Shown here in pieces: positions 36,464 to 45,647 of a stretch of 64,000 nt of DNA (position 1 is the first letter of the stretch; each line of letters starts with the position of its first letter). Origin of the DNA: VXPQ01 sp965116435. GTDB taxonomy: Bacteria > Bacteroidota > Rhodothermia > Rhodothermales > VXPQ01. The DNA is taken from contig OZ220686.1 in assembly GCA_965116435.1 (NCBI GenBank), positions 682,001-746,000 of the forward strand. The letters run 5' to 3'. A program made the translations under genes and the position numbers. The notes under the pieces are model-generated. The model searched no databases, was not told the origin of the DNA, and saw only the letters and a list, made by a program, of their open reading frames with translations.

Positions 36464-38107
36464 CTATTCCTTGGGATACCGGACCCGCGCCACCATATCC
36501 CGGACGGAAACCGGACAATCCGGGGTGCACAGCGAAACCCCGATCGTAACGGCGAAATTGAGCAGCATCCCGAGGACGCCGACGCCCTGCGCGCCAATGC
36601 CAAGGAAACTTTCCAGCACGGGTTCCTCCATCCCCGGAATCACGTTTTGCGCCCGCATCAGCGCAATCATCACGAACGTAAAGACCAGACCCACGCTCAT
36701 GCCCGCAATGGCGCCCTCCCGGTTCGCCCGCTTCCAGAAAATCCCCAGAACAATGACCGGGAAAAACGACGCCGCGGCCAGGCCGAACGCGAACGCCACC
36801 ACCTCGGCCACGAACCCCAGTGGATACACCCCCAGAATGCCCGCCACGACGACCGCGAGAAAGATCATGGCCCGGCCTACGAAAAGGCGCTGTTTTTCAG
36901 ACGCCTCGGGACGAATCACCGACCCGTAAATGTCGTGCGCCAGCGCGGAGGAGATCACGAGGAGCAGCCCGGACGCCGTGGACAGCGCCGCCGCCAGCCC
37001 GCCCGCCGCTACGAGGGCCACGACAACCGCCGGCAATCGGGCGATTTCGGGCGTAGCCAGCACAATAATGTCCCGGTTGATGGCTTCAAGGAGTTGATCG
37101 GCGGTCTGAATGCCCCCTTCGGGAATGGTGATCAACCCGGTCGCCGCCCAGTTTTGCATCCAGCTTTCCTCTACGATGGCCGGGCCCAGTTCCGCAAACT
37201 GCTGCAGGATGTGGTACTTGGCGAACATGGCCACCGCGGGCGCGGTCGTGTACAGGATCGCGATAAACAGGAGCGCCCAGAACGCCGACCAGCGCGCCGC
37301 TTGCACGTTCTTGACCGTGTAGAACCGGACAATGACGTGCGGCAGCCCGGCGGTCCCGGCCATCAGGCAAAGCGTAATGGCGAACACATTCAGCTTGGAA
37401 AGGCCCGTGAACGGGTTCGAATAACTCGACAGCCCGAGGTCGTGCTGAATGGCGTTCAGTTTGGGGAGAATTTCTTCCATGGCCAGCTGCGGCACGGGAT
37501 TCCCGGTAAGCAGCAAGGCGATGGCGATGGCGGGGACCGTGTACGCGAAAATGAGCACGCAATACTGCGCCACCTGCGTGTACGTGATGCCTTTCATGCC
37601 TCCCAGCACCGCAAAAAACGCCACCACCACCATGCCGATGCCCACCCCCAGCTCGAACGGAATCTCAAGAAAACGCCCAAACGCCACGCCGACGCCCGCC
37701 ATTTGCCCGGCCACATACGTAAAGGACACGAAAATGGCGGCGATGGCGGCGACCACCCGCGCGGCCTGCGAATAATACCGCATGCCCACGAAATCCGGCA
37801 CGGTGTATTGTCCGAACTTGCGCAGGAACGGCGCCAGCAGCAGCGCCAGCAACACATAGCCGCCCGTCCACCCCATCAAATAAACCGCGCCGTCGTAGCC
37901 CATGAACGAAATCAGCCCGGCCATGGAAATGAAGGAGGCCGCGCTCATCCAGTCCGCCGCGGTCGCCGCGCCGTTCGCGATGGCGGGCACGCCCTGTCCG
38001 GCCACATAAAACCCCTTGGTGGACCGGACGCGGCTCCGGTATCCGATATACAGATAGAGCGAGAACGTCAGGCCGACCGTAACCCAGGTCCAGGATTGAA
38101 TATCCAT
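36464..38107 (-). CDS. Sodium:solute symporter, acetate/monocarboxylate type (large subunit)
   Basis: A 547-aa SSS-family permease with about 13 hydrophobic helices. GVPAIANGAATAADWMSAASFISMAG and the TVPDFVGMRYYS stretch match ActP-like members, as does AGTAGLPHVIVRFYTV. It is paired with the DUF4212 small subunit (3-bp gap) and lies in the same transcription unit as acetyl-CoA synthetase, which suggests uptake of acetate or a similar short acid. It is the last gene of the five-gene operon. Confidence 0.9.
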   Translation of the reverse strand: MDIQSWTWVTVGLTFSLYLYIGYRSRVRSTKGFYVAGQGVPAIANGAATAADWMSAASFISMAGLISFMGYDGAVYLMGWTGGYVLLALLLAPFLRKFGQYTVPDFVGMRYYSQAARVVAAIAAIFVSFTYVAGQMAGVGVAFGRFLEIPFELGVGIGMVVVAFFAVLGGMKGITYTQVAQYCVLIFAYTVPAIAIALLLTGNPVPQLAMEEILPKLNAIQHDLGLSSYSNPFTGLSKLNVFAITLCLMAGTAGLPHVIVRFYTVKNVQAARWSAFWALLFIAILYTTAPAVAMFAKYHILQQFAELGPAIVEESWMQNWAATGLITIPEGGIQTADQLLEAINRDIIVLATPEIARLPAVVVALVAAGGLAAALSTASGLLLVISSALAHDIYGSVIRPEASEKQRLFVGRAMIFLAVVVAGILGVYPLGFVAEVVAFAFGLAAASFFPVIVLGIFWKRANREGAIAGMSVGLVFTFVMIALMRAQNVIPGMEEPVLESFLGIGAQGVGVLGMLLNFAVTIGVSLCTPDCPVSVRDMVARVRYPKE

Positions 38108-38110
38108 CGA

Positions 38111-38398
38111 TTATCCCTCGCGGGTCGGTAGCGGCGCCTCGTCTTCGGCGTCGGGCTCGAGGATTGCTTCCCGGTCGGCGCGCCCGCTGAGCCACGCGTA
38201 CAGAAAGATGAGCAGCACGAATACGAAAATAGACCCCTGCTGCGCCATCCAGAATCCGAACGGCATATCCCCAAAAGAGATTCGATTGAGCTGCTCGACG
38301 AAAAGAATGCTGCATCCGAGGCCCGCAACGGCCCAGACGAAAAGCAACACGCCGGTCCGCCGAAGCTGCCGGCGCCAGTAGGCTTTGGCGACATGCAT
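38111..38398 (-). CDS. DUF4212 sodium:solute symporter small subunit
   Basis: A 95-aa protein with two membrane helices (TGVLLFVWAVAGLGCSILFV and QQGSIFVFVLLIFLYAWLSG) and the family-typical N terminus AKAYWRRQLRRT. DUF4212 proteins are regularly encoded directly before an SSS permease, as here. An acidic tail (DAEDEAPLP) follows. Nine bases separate it from the upstream isomerase gene. Confidence 0.9.
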   Translation of the reverse strand: MHVAKAYWRRQLRRTGVLLFVWAVAGLGCSILFVEQLNRISFGDMPFGFWMAQQGSIFVFVLLIFLYAWLSGRADREAILEPDAEDEAPLPTREG

Positions 38399-38407
38399 AA
38401 CGATCCG

Positions 38408-39328
38408 CTACCCCTGCAGCGATTCCAGGTACTCGCGGCTCTGCTCAATGGAAATCAGCGCATCCTCGTATTCGTACTCGATGATGTACTGCTCCACGCC
38501 GGATGCTTCGGCAGCCGCTACGATGGGCGGGAAATCGATCATCCCCTGTCCCATGGGCACATTCGTTTCCAGCGGCGCATGCCCGCTCAGATCGCCCAGC
38601 TCGGTGCCTTCCCGCATGTCTTTCATATGATACAGCGGAAAACGCCCCGGATATTTTTCGATCAGCGCCACCGGATCGGCTCCGGGCCACTTGACCCAGA
38701 ACACATCCATTTCTACGTCCACCACGCCCGGCTCGGTGCGCTCCATGAACCGGTCGAACAGCGTACCGCCTTCCTCCGCCGGGCGAAATTCGTAGCCGTG
38801 GCAGTGGTACGCAAAACGCAAGCCTTCCGAGCGGAGCGCTTCGCCCGCCGCCGTAAAATCGGCGATGGCGCGGTCGATATAATCCACGCTGAACGCTCCG
38901 TCGTGCGGAATCCACGCCACCCCAACCCAGGGAGAACCCAGCGCATGCGCTTCCTGCGCCACCGCGCCGATGTCGTTGGCCACCCGGTCGTACGGGGCAT
39001 GCATGCTCCCCACAACAAGGCCCGTATCGTCCAGCAAGGCCCGGTAATCCGCAACGGGCATGCCGTGCAGACTATAGGTCTCCACGCGGTCGAACCCGGC
39101 CTCGCGCACGGCCTGCAACGTACCGGCGAGGTCGGCGTCCAGCTCGTTCCGCACGCTGTACAACTGCACGCCGATGGGGGTGTTGTTTGCGGCGGGCGCC
39201 CCCATCGCGGGGTCGGAGTCCGGCGCAACGTCTTCGGCCTGTCCGCCGCCACACCCGGCGAGGGGGAGTACGGCTGGCGCAGCCATCATGGAGCCGATGC
39301 GGGTCAGAAATTTTCTTCGGGAAGTCAT
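38408..39328 (-). CDS. Tat-exported sugar phosphate isomerase/epimerase-like TIM-barrel protein
   Basis: A 306-aa protein starting at ATG 39328. The N terminus has a twin-arginine motif (TSRRKFLTRIG) and a possible lipobox ending PLAGC, so it is probably a periplasmic lipoprotein. The AP-endonuclease-2-like barrel follows (IGVQLYSVRNELDADLAGTL), with candidate metal ligands in AYHCHGYEF, DVEMDVFWVKW, LYHMKDMREG and IIEYEYED. Substrate unknown; related proteins act on keto-sugars or inositols. It follows the hydroxypyruvate-isomerase-like gene by 47 bp. Confidence 0.87.
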   Translation of the reverse strand: MTSRRKFLTRIGSMMAAPAVLPLAGCGGGQAEDVAPDSDPAMGAPAANNTPIGVQLYSVRNELDADLAGTLQAVREAGFDRVETYSLHGMPVADYRALLDDTGLVVGSMHAPYDRVANDIGAVAQEAHALGSPWVGVAWIPHDGAFSVDYIDRAIADFTAAGEALRSEGLRFAYHCHGYEFRPAEEGGTLFDRFMERTEPGVVDVEMDVFWVKWPGADPVALIEKYPGRFPLYHMKDMREGTELGDLSGHAPLETNVPMGQGMIDFPPIVAAAEASGVEQYIIEYEYEDALISIEQSREYLESLQG

Positions 39329-39375
39329 GACGAAAATGGATAGTTGAGGAGAGGTTATTACGTCGGTATACGTCG

Positions 39376-40248
39376 TTATACGTCGCAAAGCGCAACCGCT
39401 TCGCGTAAACTGACGAGCGGCGTGCGAGCGGGAATGAATTCCTGGCCAATATAGCCCTCGTAGCCCGTCTCGCGAATCGCGCGCATAATGGCCGGATAGT
39501 TCAATTCCTGGGTCTCGTCGATTTCGTTGCGCCCGGGATTGCCTCCGGTATGGTAATGTCCGATGTACTCGTGGTTCTCACGGATGGTCCGAATGACGTC
39601 CCCTTCCATGATCTGCATGTGGTAGATGTCGTACAACAACTTGAAGCGTTCGGAGCCCACGCGCTTCACCAGTTCGACGCCCCATTCCGTCCGGTCGCAC
39701 ATATAATCCGGATGATCTACCTTGCTGTTCAGCAGCTCCATGCAGATCGTCACGCCATGCCGCTCGGCGTCGCCCACGATCTGCTGAATGCCGAGCGCGC
39801 AATGCGCCAACCCCGTTTCGTCGTCCATGCCCCGGCGATTTCCCGAAAAACAGATGACATTCGGAAACCCGGCGGCGGCCACCTGGGGAATCAGTTCCTT
39901 GAATTCGGTTATGAATTTTTCATGAAATTCCGTGCGATTGAATCCGTCCGGGATGGACGACGGACCAAACGCCATCGCGCACGTGAGTCCGTACTCCCCC
40001 ACGACGGAAAATTCCTCCGGGTTCAGCAATTCCACGGAGTGCATGCCGATGGCCTGGGCGCCCGCGCACAATTCCTCCAGCGTAAGGCCGGAATAGCACC
40101 ATCGGCAGACCGAATGCTTGAGGCCCGCGCGAGGCGGGGCGGTAGCAAGGCGCCCGGCGCCGGTCGAGGCTTCGAGCACGGCGGGCGTGGCCAGCGCAGA
40201 GCCTGCGGCGACGGCGGCGCCCTTCCTGAGAAATGTTCTTCGCTTCAT
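39376..40248 (-). CDS. Tat-exported hydroxypyruvate isomerase-like TIM-barrel protein
   Basis: It has 290 aa. The N terminus is a Tat signal (MKRRTFLRKGAAVAAGSALA). The barrel resembles Hyi: HSVCRWCYSGLTLEELCAGA, the metal Glu in CMELLNSKVDHPDY, Asp/His in LLYDIYHMQIMEG, HYHTGGNPGRNE and the last Glu in YIGQEFIPAR. Canonical Hyi is cytosolic, so the export signal points to another sugar or keto-acid substrate in the periplasm. It starts four bases after acs. Confidence 0.88.
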   Translation of the reverse strand: MKRRTFLRKGAAVAAGSALATPAVLEASTGAGRLATAPPRAGLKHSVCRWCYSGLTLEELCAGAQAIGMHSVELLNPEEFSVVGEYGLTCAMAFGPSSIPDGFNRTEFHEKFITEFKELIPQVAAAGFPNVICFSGNRRGMDDETGLAHCALGIQQIVGDAERHGVTICMELLNSKVDHPDYMCDRTEWGVELVKRVGSERFKLLYDIYHMQIMEGDVIRTIRENHEYIGHYHTGGNPGRNEIDETQELNYPAIMRAIRETGYEGYIGQEFIPARTPLVSLREAVALCDV

Positions 40249-40252
40249 GCGT

Positions 40253-42226
40253 TTACCGGTTTTGACGGCTGACGACCAGGTTTTCGACCACGCCCGGATC
40301 GGCGAGCGTGGACGTATCCCCGAGGTTCTGATATTCGTTGGCTGCTATTTTACGAAGAATTCGGCGCATAATCTTGCCGGAACGCGTTTTTGGCAAGGCG
40401 GGCGCAAACTGAATGCAGTCCGGACGGGCAATCGGGCCGATTTCCGTGCGCACATGCTGCACGAGTTCGGCGCGCAAGGCCTCGGTCGGCGCGGCGCCCG
40501 CCACAAGCGTAACGAATCCGTAGATGCCCTGCCCCTTGATCTCGTGCGGGAACCCGACGACGGCGGCTTCCGCCACCTGACGGTGGGACACCAGCGCGCT
40601 TTCGATCTCCGCCGTCCCCATCCGATGCCCCGACACGTTGAGCACATCGTCCACGCGGCCCGTAATCCAGTAATAGCCGTCCTCGTCGCGGCGACATCCG
40701 TCCCCTGTGAAATATTTCCCTTCGAACCGGCTGAAGTACGTCTGCACAAACCGGTCGTGATTCCGGTAGACCGTGCGCATCTGCCCCGGCCACGAATCCC
40801 CGATGGCCAGCAAACCCGCCCCGGGGCCTTCCAGCGCCGCGCCTTCCGGGGTCAATAATTCGGGCCGGACGCCAAAAAAAGGAAGCGTGGCCGAACCGGG
40901 TTTCTGGTCAATGGCGCCCGGCAACGGCGCAATCATGACGCCGCCGGTCTCGGTTTGCCACCAGGTATCGACCACCGGGCAACGCCCCTGCCCCACCGTA
41001 TCGTGGTACCATTTCCAGGCTTCCGGATTAATGGGCTCGCCTACGGTGCCCAGCAGACGAAGCGAGCGCCGGTCCGTGCGCGCAACGTAGTCGTCGCCCT
41101 CGCGCATGAGCGCACGAATGGCGGTCGGGGCCGTGTAGAAGATGGTGACGCCATGCCGGTCCACCACTTCCCAGAACCGCGACGGATCGGGCCAGGTGGG
41201 CGTACCCTCGAAGAACACCTGAGAGACGGCGTTCAGCAGCGGCGCGTAGACCATATAGGTATGGCCCGTAATCCACCCCACGTCCGCCGTGCACCAGAAT
41301 ACATCGTCCTCGCGGCAATCGAACACGTACCGGTGCGTAAGCGAGGCGTACACCAGGTAGCCGCCCGTGGTATGCAAAACGCCTTTCGGCTTGCCGGTCG
41401 AACCCGACGTATACAGAATGAACAGCGGGTCCTCCGCGTCCATTTCTTCCGGCTCGCACCGGGCGTCCACCTGCGCGCGCGTTTCGTGATACCAATGGTC
41501 GCGCCCTTCCGCCATCGAAACCTCCGAGCCGGTCCGCCGGACCACGACCACCGAGGCCACGTCCGGGCACCGCGCAAGCGCCTTGTCGGCATTCTGCTTG
41601 AGCGGCACGTTCTTGCCGCCGCGCACCCCTTCGTCGGCGGTCACAAGCACGTTCGAATCGCAATCGAGGATGCGGTCCGCGAGGGAATCCGGGGAAAATC
41701 CCGCAAACACCACGGAATGCACCGCGCCGATGCGGGCGCACGCCAGCATCGCATAGGCCGCTTCCGGGATCATGGGCAGATAAATCGTCACGCGGTCGCC
41801 CTTCCGCACCCCGACGCGCTTGAGCACATTGGCGAATACGCACACTTCATGGTGCAATTCGCGCCAGGAGATTGCGCGCGGGGCGGCGTCTGGATCGTCC
41901 GGCTCGAACATCAGCGCCGTCCGGTCCCCGTGTTCGGCCAGATGCCGATCCACGCAATTGTAGCAGGCGTTCAGCGAACCGCCCTCGTACCAGCGAATGT
42001 ACAGATCGTCCGCCGCCCAGGATACGTTCCGAACGGTGTGAAACGGACGAAACCAGTCGATGCGCGCCGCCTGCTCCCGCCAGAATCCTTCCGGGTCGGC
42101 TATGGATCGACGATACAGCGCATCGTATTCTGCGCGAGAAGAAATCCACGCTTTTTCCCGGAAATCGGCAGGCGGCGGGTATACGTCAACCTGGCCGGAA
42201 TAGGCAGCAGTTACCTGATCGCTCAT
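40253..42226 (-). CDS. acs: Acetyl-coenzyme A synthetase
   Basis: An AMP-forming enzyme that activates acetate. From the ATG at 42226 (MSDQVTAAYSGQVDVYPP) it has 657 aa, as expected. The P-loop-like signature is LFILYTSGSTGKPKGVLHT; the tryptophan typical of acetate-specific members is in DTWWQTETGGVMIAP; the C-terminal domain has GRVDDVLNVSGHRMGTAEIE and the acetylatable lysine in PKTRSGKIMRRILR. An in-frame extension to 42520 runs through a repeat tip and is not coding. It leads an operon ending with the symporter pair, so acetate import and activation are encoded together. Confidence 0.96.
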   Translation of the reverse strand: MSDQVTAAYSGQVDVYPPPADFREKAWISSRAEYDALYRRSIADPEGFWREQAARIDWFRPFHTVRNVSWAADDLYIRWYEGGSLNACYNCVDRHLAEHGDRTALMFEPDDPDAAPRAISWRELHHEVCVFANVLKRVGVRKGDRVTIYLPMIPEAAYAMLACARIGAVHSVVFAGFSPDSLADRILDCDSNVLVTADEGVRGGKNVPLKQNADKALARCPDVASVVVVRRTGSEVSMAEGRDHWYHETRAQVDARCEPEEMDAEDPLFILYTSGSTGKPKGVLHTTGGYLVYASLTHRYVFDCREDDVFWCTADVGWITGHTYMVYAPLLNAVSQVFFEGTPTWPDPSRFWEVVDRHGVTIFYTAPTAIRALMREGDDYVARTDRRSLRLLGTVGEPINPEAWKWYHDTVGQGRCPVVDTWWQTETGGVMIAPLPGAIDQKPGSATLPFFGVRPELLTPEGAALEGPGAGLLAIGDSWPGQMRTVYRNHDRFVQTYFSRFEGKYFTGDGCRRDEDGYYWITGRVDDVLNVSGHRMGTAEIESALVSHRQVAEAAVVGFPHEIKGQGIYGFVTLVAGAAPTEALRAELVQHVRTEIGPIARPDCIQFAPALPKTRSGKIMRRILRKIAANEYQNLGDTSTLADPGVVENLVVSRQNR

Positions 42227-42258
42227 AAATCGCAGTGTTTGTGGTGCAACGCCGTACA

Positions 42259-42284
42259 TCGACGTGGACTTGATTAGCGCATCC
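42259..42284 (-). repeat. Solo hairpin tip of the 253-bp element (copy I)
   Basis: On the minus strand it begins GGATGCGCTAATCAAGTCC, matching the left terminus of the element with a few changes; the second arm is degraded. It lies 33 bp upstream of the acs ATG, inside the probable promoter region. Confidence 0.6.
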
Positions 42285-42374
42285 GTAACATACTGAACGC
42301 ACGGCAATTCATCCAATGTCCAAGATACAGGTTTCCTGTACGACGGGATGCGCCTTGCGGCGGCGGGCCGAAAA

Positions 42375-44465
42375 TCATGCGCCGGACGGCGGTTCTTCGC
42401 GAACCTGTTCTTCGCAAATCGGCGGTTCTTCGCACATCTGTTCTTCGCAAATATGGCCAAGCGCTTCGTCCAGGCGCGCCGGAACGCATCCCGCGACGGC
42501 ATTGCACACATAGAGGGCATCGGCGGCGCGCAGATCCTCTGGAAACAACACGCCTTCGGCCAGATCCTCCTGCGTATCCAGCAAGAAACGGCGGTATACT
42601 CCGGGCAATGCGCCGGACTCCACGGGAGGCGTGATCCGGCGGGACCCGAATTGCGCCACGATATTCGTGCGCGATCCCTCGGCGGCTTCGCCCCGCTCGT
42701 TCAGGAAAATCACCTCGTCGAACCCTTCCTGCACGGCTTTCCGGTGCAAACGGTCGTACCGTTCCCGGCAGGTCGTTTTGTGGCGGCGCAAGGGGTCGGA
42801 GGAGTCGATGCGGACGGCGGCCAGGCCCAGACGCCATACCCGGGAGGCCTGCGCGGCGGAGATGGGGTGCGTCGAGACGTCGAGCGCCCCGGAGGAAGCC
42901 AGCGTAACGCGAATCCTGCGCGGCTCGGGCCCGCGCGCCACGTCCGCCACGCGCTGGCGAACCGCTTGCTCGTCCCAGACATGCCCCAGCGCCCGGGCGG
43001 ATGCGCTTAGGCGGGACATGTGCCGCGCAAGCAACGCAACCTCCCCCCCGTCATACCGCATGGTTTCAATGAGTGCCGGCGCAGGGGCGCCCTCTCCCGA
43101 TCCCCGCTCCCGCAAGAGCGCCGGGGATGGTGAAACGGGGGGCGATGAAACGGGGGGCGATGAAACGGGGGGCGGTGAAACAGGGGACGGCGAAACAAGG
43201 GGCGGCGAAACAGGGGACGGCGAAACAGAGGATGGCGAAACAGGGGATGGCGAAACCCGGGCCAGGCCGGGCGTCCCGGACGGCGACGCCTCTCCGCGAT
43301 GCGATCCAGTCAAAAATTCAGCCTTGAGCCAGCACTCCTCGTATTCTTTTTCCGGGTCGGAGTCCCACACCACACCGCTGCCCACGCCGAGGCGGGCCTC
43401 CCCGGAACGCACCTCGACCGTCCGGATCGCCACATTGAACACCGCGCGGTCTCCGTGCATATAGCCCGCCGCGCCGCAATACGCGCCGCGCGGCTCCGAT
43501 TCGCAGCGACGGATAAGGTCCATGGCGCGAATCTTGGGCGCGCCCGTGACAGAGCCGCACGGAAACAGGGCCGCAAACACATCCGGCGTGGACACGCCCG
43601 GGGTCAGGCGGCCTTGCACGGACGTCGTCATTTGAATCAGGGTTTCGTAGCGTTCGGTTCTGCACACCTCTTCCGTACGCACCGAGCCCGGCTCGCAGCA
43701 TCTGGACAAGTCGTTGCGAAGCAAATCCACGATCATAATGTTCTCGGCCCGGTTTTTCTCGTCCCGGGCCAGCCACTCCGCGAGGGCGTTGTCTTCCGAA
43801 GCCGTGCGGCCCCTCGGCGCCGTGCCTTTCATGGGACGCGCGGTCAGGCAATCCCCCCGGCGATCGAAAAACAATTCCGGCGAACAGCTCAGAAGCTGCA
43901 CGGAGCCTGTGTCCATCCAGGCGGCGTAGGGCACCGGCTGACGCTGCAGCAGCGCCTCGAACAAGGGCCAGGGCGCCCGGCGCGGGGCAAACGACACGGG
44001 ACTGGTAAGATTGACTTGATACACATCGCCCTCCCGGATATGCTCGCGCACGGTCTCAACCAGCGCCCGATAGCGCGCCGGGCCGCAGGCGAACCGCGCC
44101 GAACCCGGAGCCGACAGCGCGGACGGGTCGGGCGCAACGCGGTCCGGGGTCCATGCCTCGCGGTCGGAAAAGGCGGCCATCCAGACGAGCGGCGTTCGGG
44201 CAGGCTTGCAGCGCATGGCGCGGTCGAACGCGGGCGCCGCCTCGTACGCCACGAAGCCCGCCACGTGCAGCCCGTCCTCTGCCGCCCGACAAGCTTCCTC
44301 CAGCGCGGGCCGCACCTCGCGAAGCGCATGGGCCGCATAAATGTTGCGCAATCCCCGCAAAACGGCCCCGCCGCACCCGTTCCAGCCGGGCCCCAGCACA
44401 ACCTGCCCGGGCGCCTTCCGGGCACATGGATCGCAAGAAGGGTGCAATGACTTCATGCCGAGCAT
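42375..44465 (-). CDS. pabBC: Aminodeoxychorismate synthase component I fused to aminodeoxychorismate lyase (PabB-PabC)
   Basis: A 696-aa bifunctional enzyme for p-aminobenzoate (folate). The PabB half (about 1-400) has the diagnostic PMKGTAPRGRT, MIVDLLRNDLSRCC and FPCGSVTGAPKIRAMDL. The PabC half (about 465-670) is a fold-IV PLP enzyme with IETMRYDGGEVALLARH, the lysine in RRHKTTCRERYD, and DEVIFLNERGEAAEGSRTN. The linker (404-448) consists of nine VSPxx pentapeptides encoded by a 15-bp tandem repeat, and the C terminus carries CEEQ/REEPP repeats. Amidotransferase function must come from TrpG or an unseen PabA. Confidence 0.94.
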   Translation of the reverse strand: MLGMKSLHPSCDPCARKAPGQVVLGPGWNGCGGAVLRGLRNIYAAHALREVRPALEEACRAAEDGLHVAGFVAYEAAPAFDRAMRCKPARTPLVWMAAFSDREAWTPDRVAPDPSALSAPGSARFACGPARYRALVETVREHIREGDVYQVNLTSPVSFAPRRAPWPLFEALLQRQPVPYAAWMDTGSVQLLSCSPELFFDRRGDCLTARPMKGTAPRGRTASEDNALAEWLARDEKNRAENIMIVDLLRNDLSRCCEPGSVRTEEVCRTERYETLIQMTTSVQGRLTPGVSTPDVFAALFPCGSVTGAPKIRAMDLIRRCESEPRGAYCGAAGYMHGDRAVFNVAIRTVEVRSGEARLGVGSGVVWDSDPEKEYEECWLKAEFLTGSHRGEASPSGTPGLARVSPSPVSPSSVSPSPVSPPLVSPSPVSPPPVSSPPVSSPPVSPSPALLRERGSGEGAPAPALIETMRYDGGEVALLARHMSRLSASARALGHVWDEQAVRQRVADVARGPEPRRIRVTLASSGALDVSTHPISAAQASRVWRLGLAAVRIDSSDPLRRHKTTCRERYDRLHRKAVQEGFDEVIFLNERGEAAEGSRTNIVAQFGSRRITPPVESGALPGVYRRFLLDTQEDLAEGVLFPEDLRAADALYVCNAVAGCVPARLDEALGHICEEQMCEEPPICEEQVREEPPSGA
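42395..42460 (+). repeat. Short imperfect direct repeats at the 3' end of pabBC
   Basis: The unit TTCTTCGCAAAT and variants (TTCTTCGCGAAC, TTCTTCGCACAT) recur with spacing of about 12-18 bp. In the pabBC frame they encode CEEQMCEEPP, ICEEQ and VREEPP. They add an acidic, Cys-containing tail to the lyase domain that normal PabC lacks. Confidence 0.6.
43122..43256 (+). repeat. Nine-unit 15-bp minisatellite inside pabBC
   Basis: Nine consecutive 15-bp units of the form GGGGGCGATGAAACG run without interruption. Each encodes five residues VSPSP, VSPPP, VSSPP or similar on the minus strand. As the unit is a multiple of three, unit gain or loss keeps the frame and only changes linker length between the two enzymatic domains. 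Confidence 0.9.
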
Positions 44466-44524
44466 CGCGCTGGTGCCAAAAAGGCGGGCAACATAGCCGC
44501 GTACGAAGTCGCGGACGCCAGCAA

Positions 44525-44632
44525 GGATGCGCTGATCAAGTCCGCTTCAAGGAGCGCTTCGCTTTCGCGCGTACAGGGCATAATGATTGCATTGTTGAAA
44601 TTAGCGGGAAATACGGCGGATTCGGGGCATCC
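44525..44632 (+). repeat. Diverged, internally deleted relative of the 253-bp element (copy E)
   Basis: It is 108 bp, with ends GGATGCGCTGATCAAGTCC and GGGGCATCC, the outer six bases being those of the full element. The left third and the block AATGATTGCATTGTTGAAAT follow the element consensus; the middle and right part are shortened. Flanks (GCAA/TTAA) do not form a target duplication. It lies between pabBC and the phosphopantetheinyl transferase. Confidence 0.65.
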
Positions 44633-44659
44633 TTAACGCCGGGCATATCCTGACGATCC

Positions 44660-45307
44660 TCAGACTTGCGCCGCGTGCGGCGCAATCGCCACCGCTGCGT
44701 AATAGCCATGCCGCTCCTCGAACCAGGCTTCCCAATGCCCCCCTTCGGCGTCCCGGACCGTCGCCCGGCCCATCCCGAAATCGACGGCGAGGCGGAGTTT
44801 CTTCGGAGAATACCCCAAGCCCCTGTGCATGGCCTTGAGCGTGGCCTCCTTGAGCGTCCAGCATAAAATATTCGCCCGTTCCTTGTCCAGCGGCGCCATA
44901 TCCGCCAAGGGAGGGTCGTCCGGGTGCAGCATGTACCGCTCCAGTTCGGGAACCCGCGGCGCGATGCGCTCGATATCTACCCCGATGCGCCGCGGCGACA
45001 CCCCTGCGACCGCCCAATCCCCGGAATGCGCAATGGAAAGCCGCCATCCGTCCGCATCCACCTCAACCGCGCCGCGCGCCGTCACCCGGAGCGGAACCTC
45101 GGACGGCGCAACGGCAAGGCGTTCGGCCAAAAGCAGCCGCGCCGCCGCCCGGCCCAGCACGAATTCCCGGCGGCGCTTGGGGTCGGAAAAGGCGTCGAGG
45201 CGCTGGCGTTCTTCCAAAGAAAGCAGGCCCTGCATCTGGTCCTGGTCCGCGTCGCCGGATGCGGCATGGAGATAACGCAGAGCGACGTCCGCAGGCAAAT
45301 CGTTCAT
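44660..45307 (-). CDS. 4'-phosphopantetheinyl transferase, Sfp/Gsp type
   Basis: It transfers the phosphopantetheine arm from CoA to carrier proteins. From the ATG at 45307 (MNDLPADVALRYLHAASG) it has 215 aa. The two Mg-binding motifs of the Sfp superfamily are present: RIGVDIERI (about 107-115) and LCWTLKEATLKAMHRGLG. The SIAHSGDWAVAGVS block binds CoA. A longer open frame to 45499 lacks similarity. No polyketide or peptide synthetase is in the window, so the target is probably a carrier protein encoded elsewhere, possibly the fatty-acid ACP. Confidence 0.92.
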   Translation of the reverse strand: MNDLPADVALRYLHAASGDADQDQMQGLLSLEERQRLDAFSDPKRRREFVLGRAAARLLLAERLAVAPSEVPLRVTARGAVEVDADGWRLSIAHSGDWAVAGVSPRRIGVDIERIAPRVPELERYMLHPDDPPLADMAPLDKERANILCWTLKEATLKAMHRGLGYSPKKLRLAVDFGMGRATVRDAEGGHWEAWFEERHGYYAAVAIAPHAAQV

Positions 45308-45491
45308 GGCGGGATGCGCGCGGCTTCCCGTTCGCCGCGTTCCGTATTTCTCCTGAAAAAGAAGGTGGTACCTGGTGATATCCGGCGGCGTCCGGTTCGA
45401 GGAACCCCGCACAATACATACTATATCTGTGCCTGACGAACCCTGACCAGGAACAGGGCCTGTTTCCATAATAGAACTACCACAATATAAA

Positions 45492-45640
45492 GGATGCACT
45501 GATCAAATCCACTTCGATCAGCGCTTCACGTAGGCAAATAGCGTTTGTAATGATTCTATCGTTGAAACCAGCAGAAAACACGGTGCTTGGCGTCGTCGGG
45601 GTCGTGAAACGCCCTTCGGGAGGCAGCGAGAACCGCCTCC
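45492..45640 (+). repeat. 253-bp element, copy F: left half only
   Basis: It begins GGATGCACTGATCAAATCC after ATAAA and follows the consensus through GTCGTCGGGGTCGTGAAACG and CCCTTCGGGAGGCAGCGAG. The right half is missing, and the sequence passes into repeat R2 within about 10 bp. Either the element lost its right end or an R2 rearrangement replaced it. Confidence 0.75.
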
Positions 45641-45647
45641 GCGAGGC

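Noticed and set aside
36647..38131. 494-codon plus-strand frame opposite the SSS symporter
   Set aside because: Arg/His-rich and without motifs; the opposite strand encodes a complete permease.
42227..42520. N-terminal extension of Acs through repeat tip copy I
   Set aside because: The translated tip (DALIKST) also appears in other frames next to element tips, which shows it is repeat sequence and not protein.
42395..43256. CRISPR-like regular repeats in pabBC
   Set aside because: Units are 12-18 bp, contiguous without unique spacers, in frame with a gene, and no cas genes are present.
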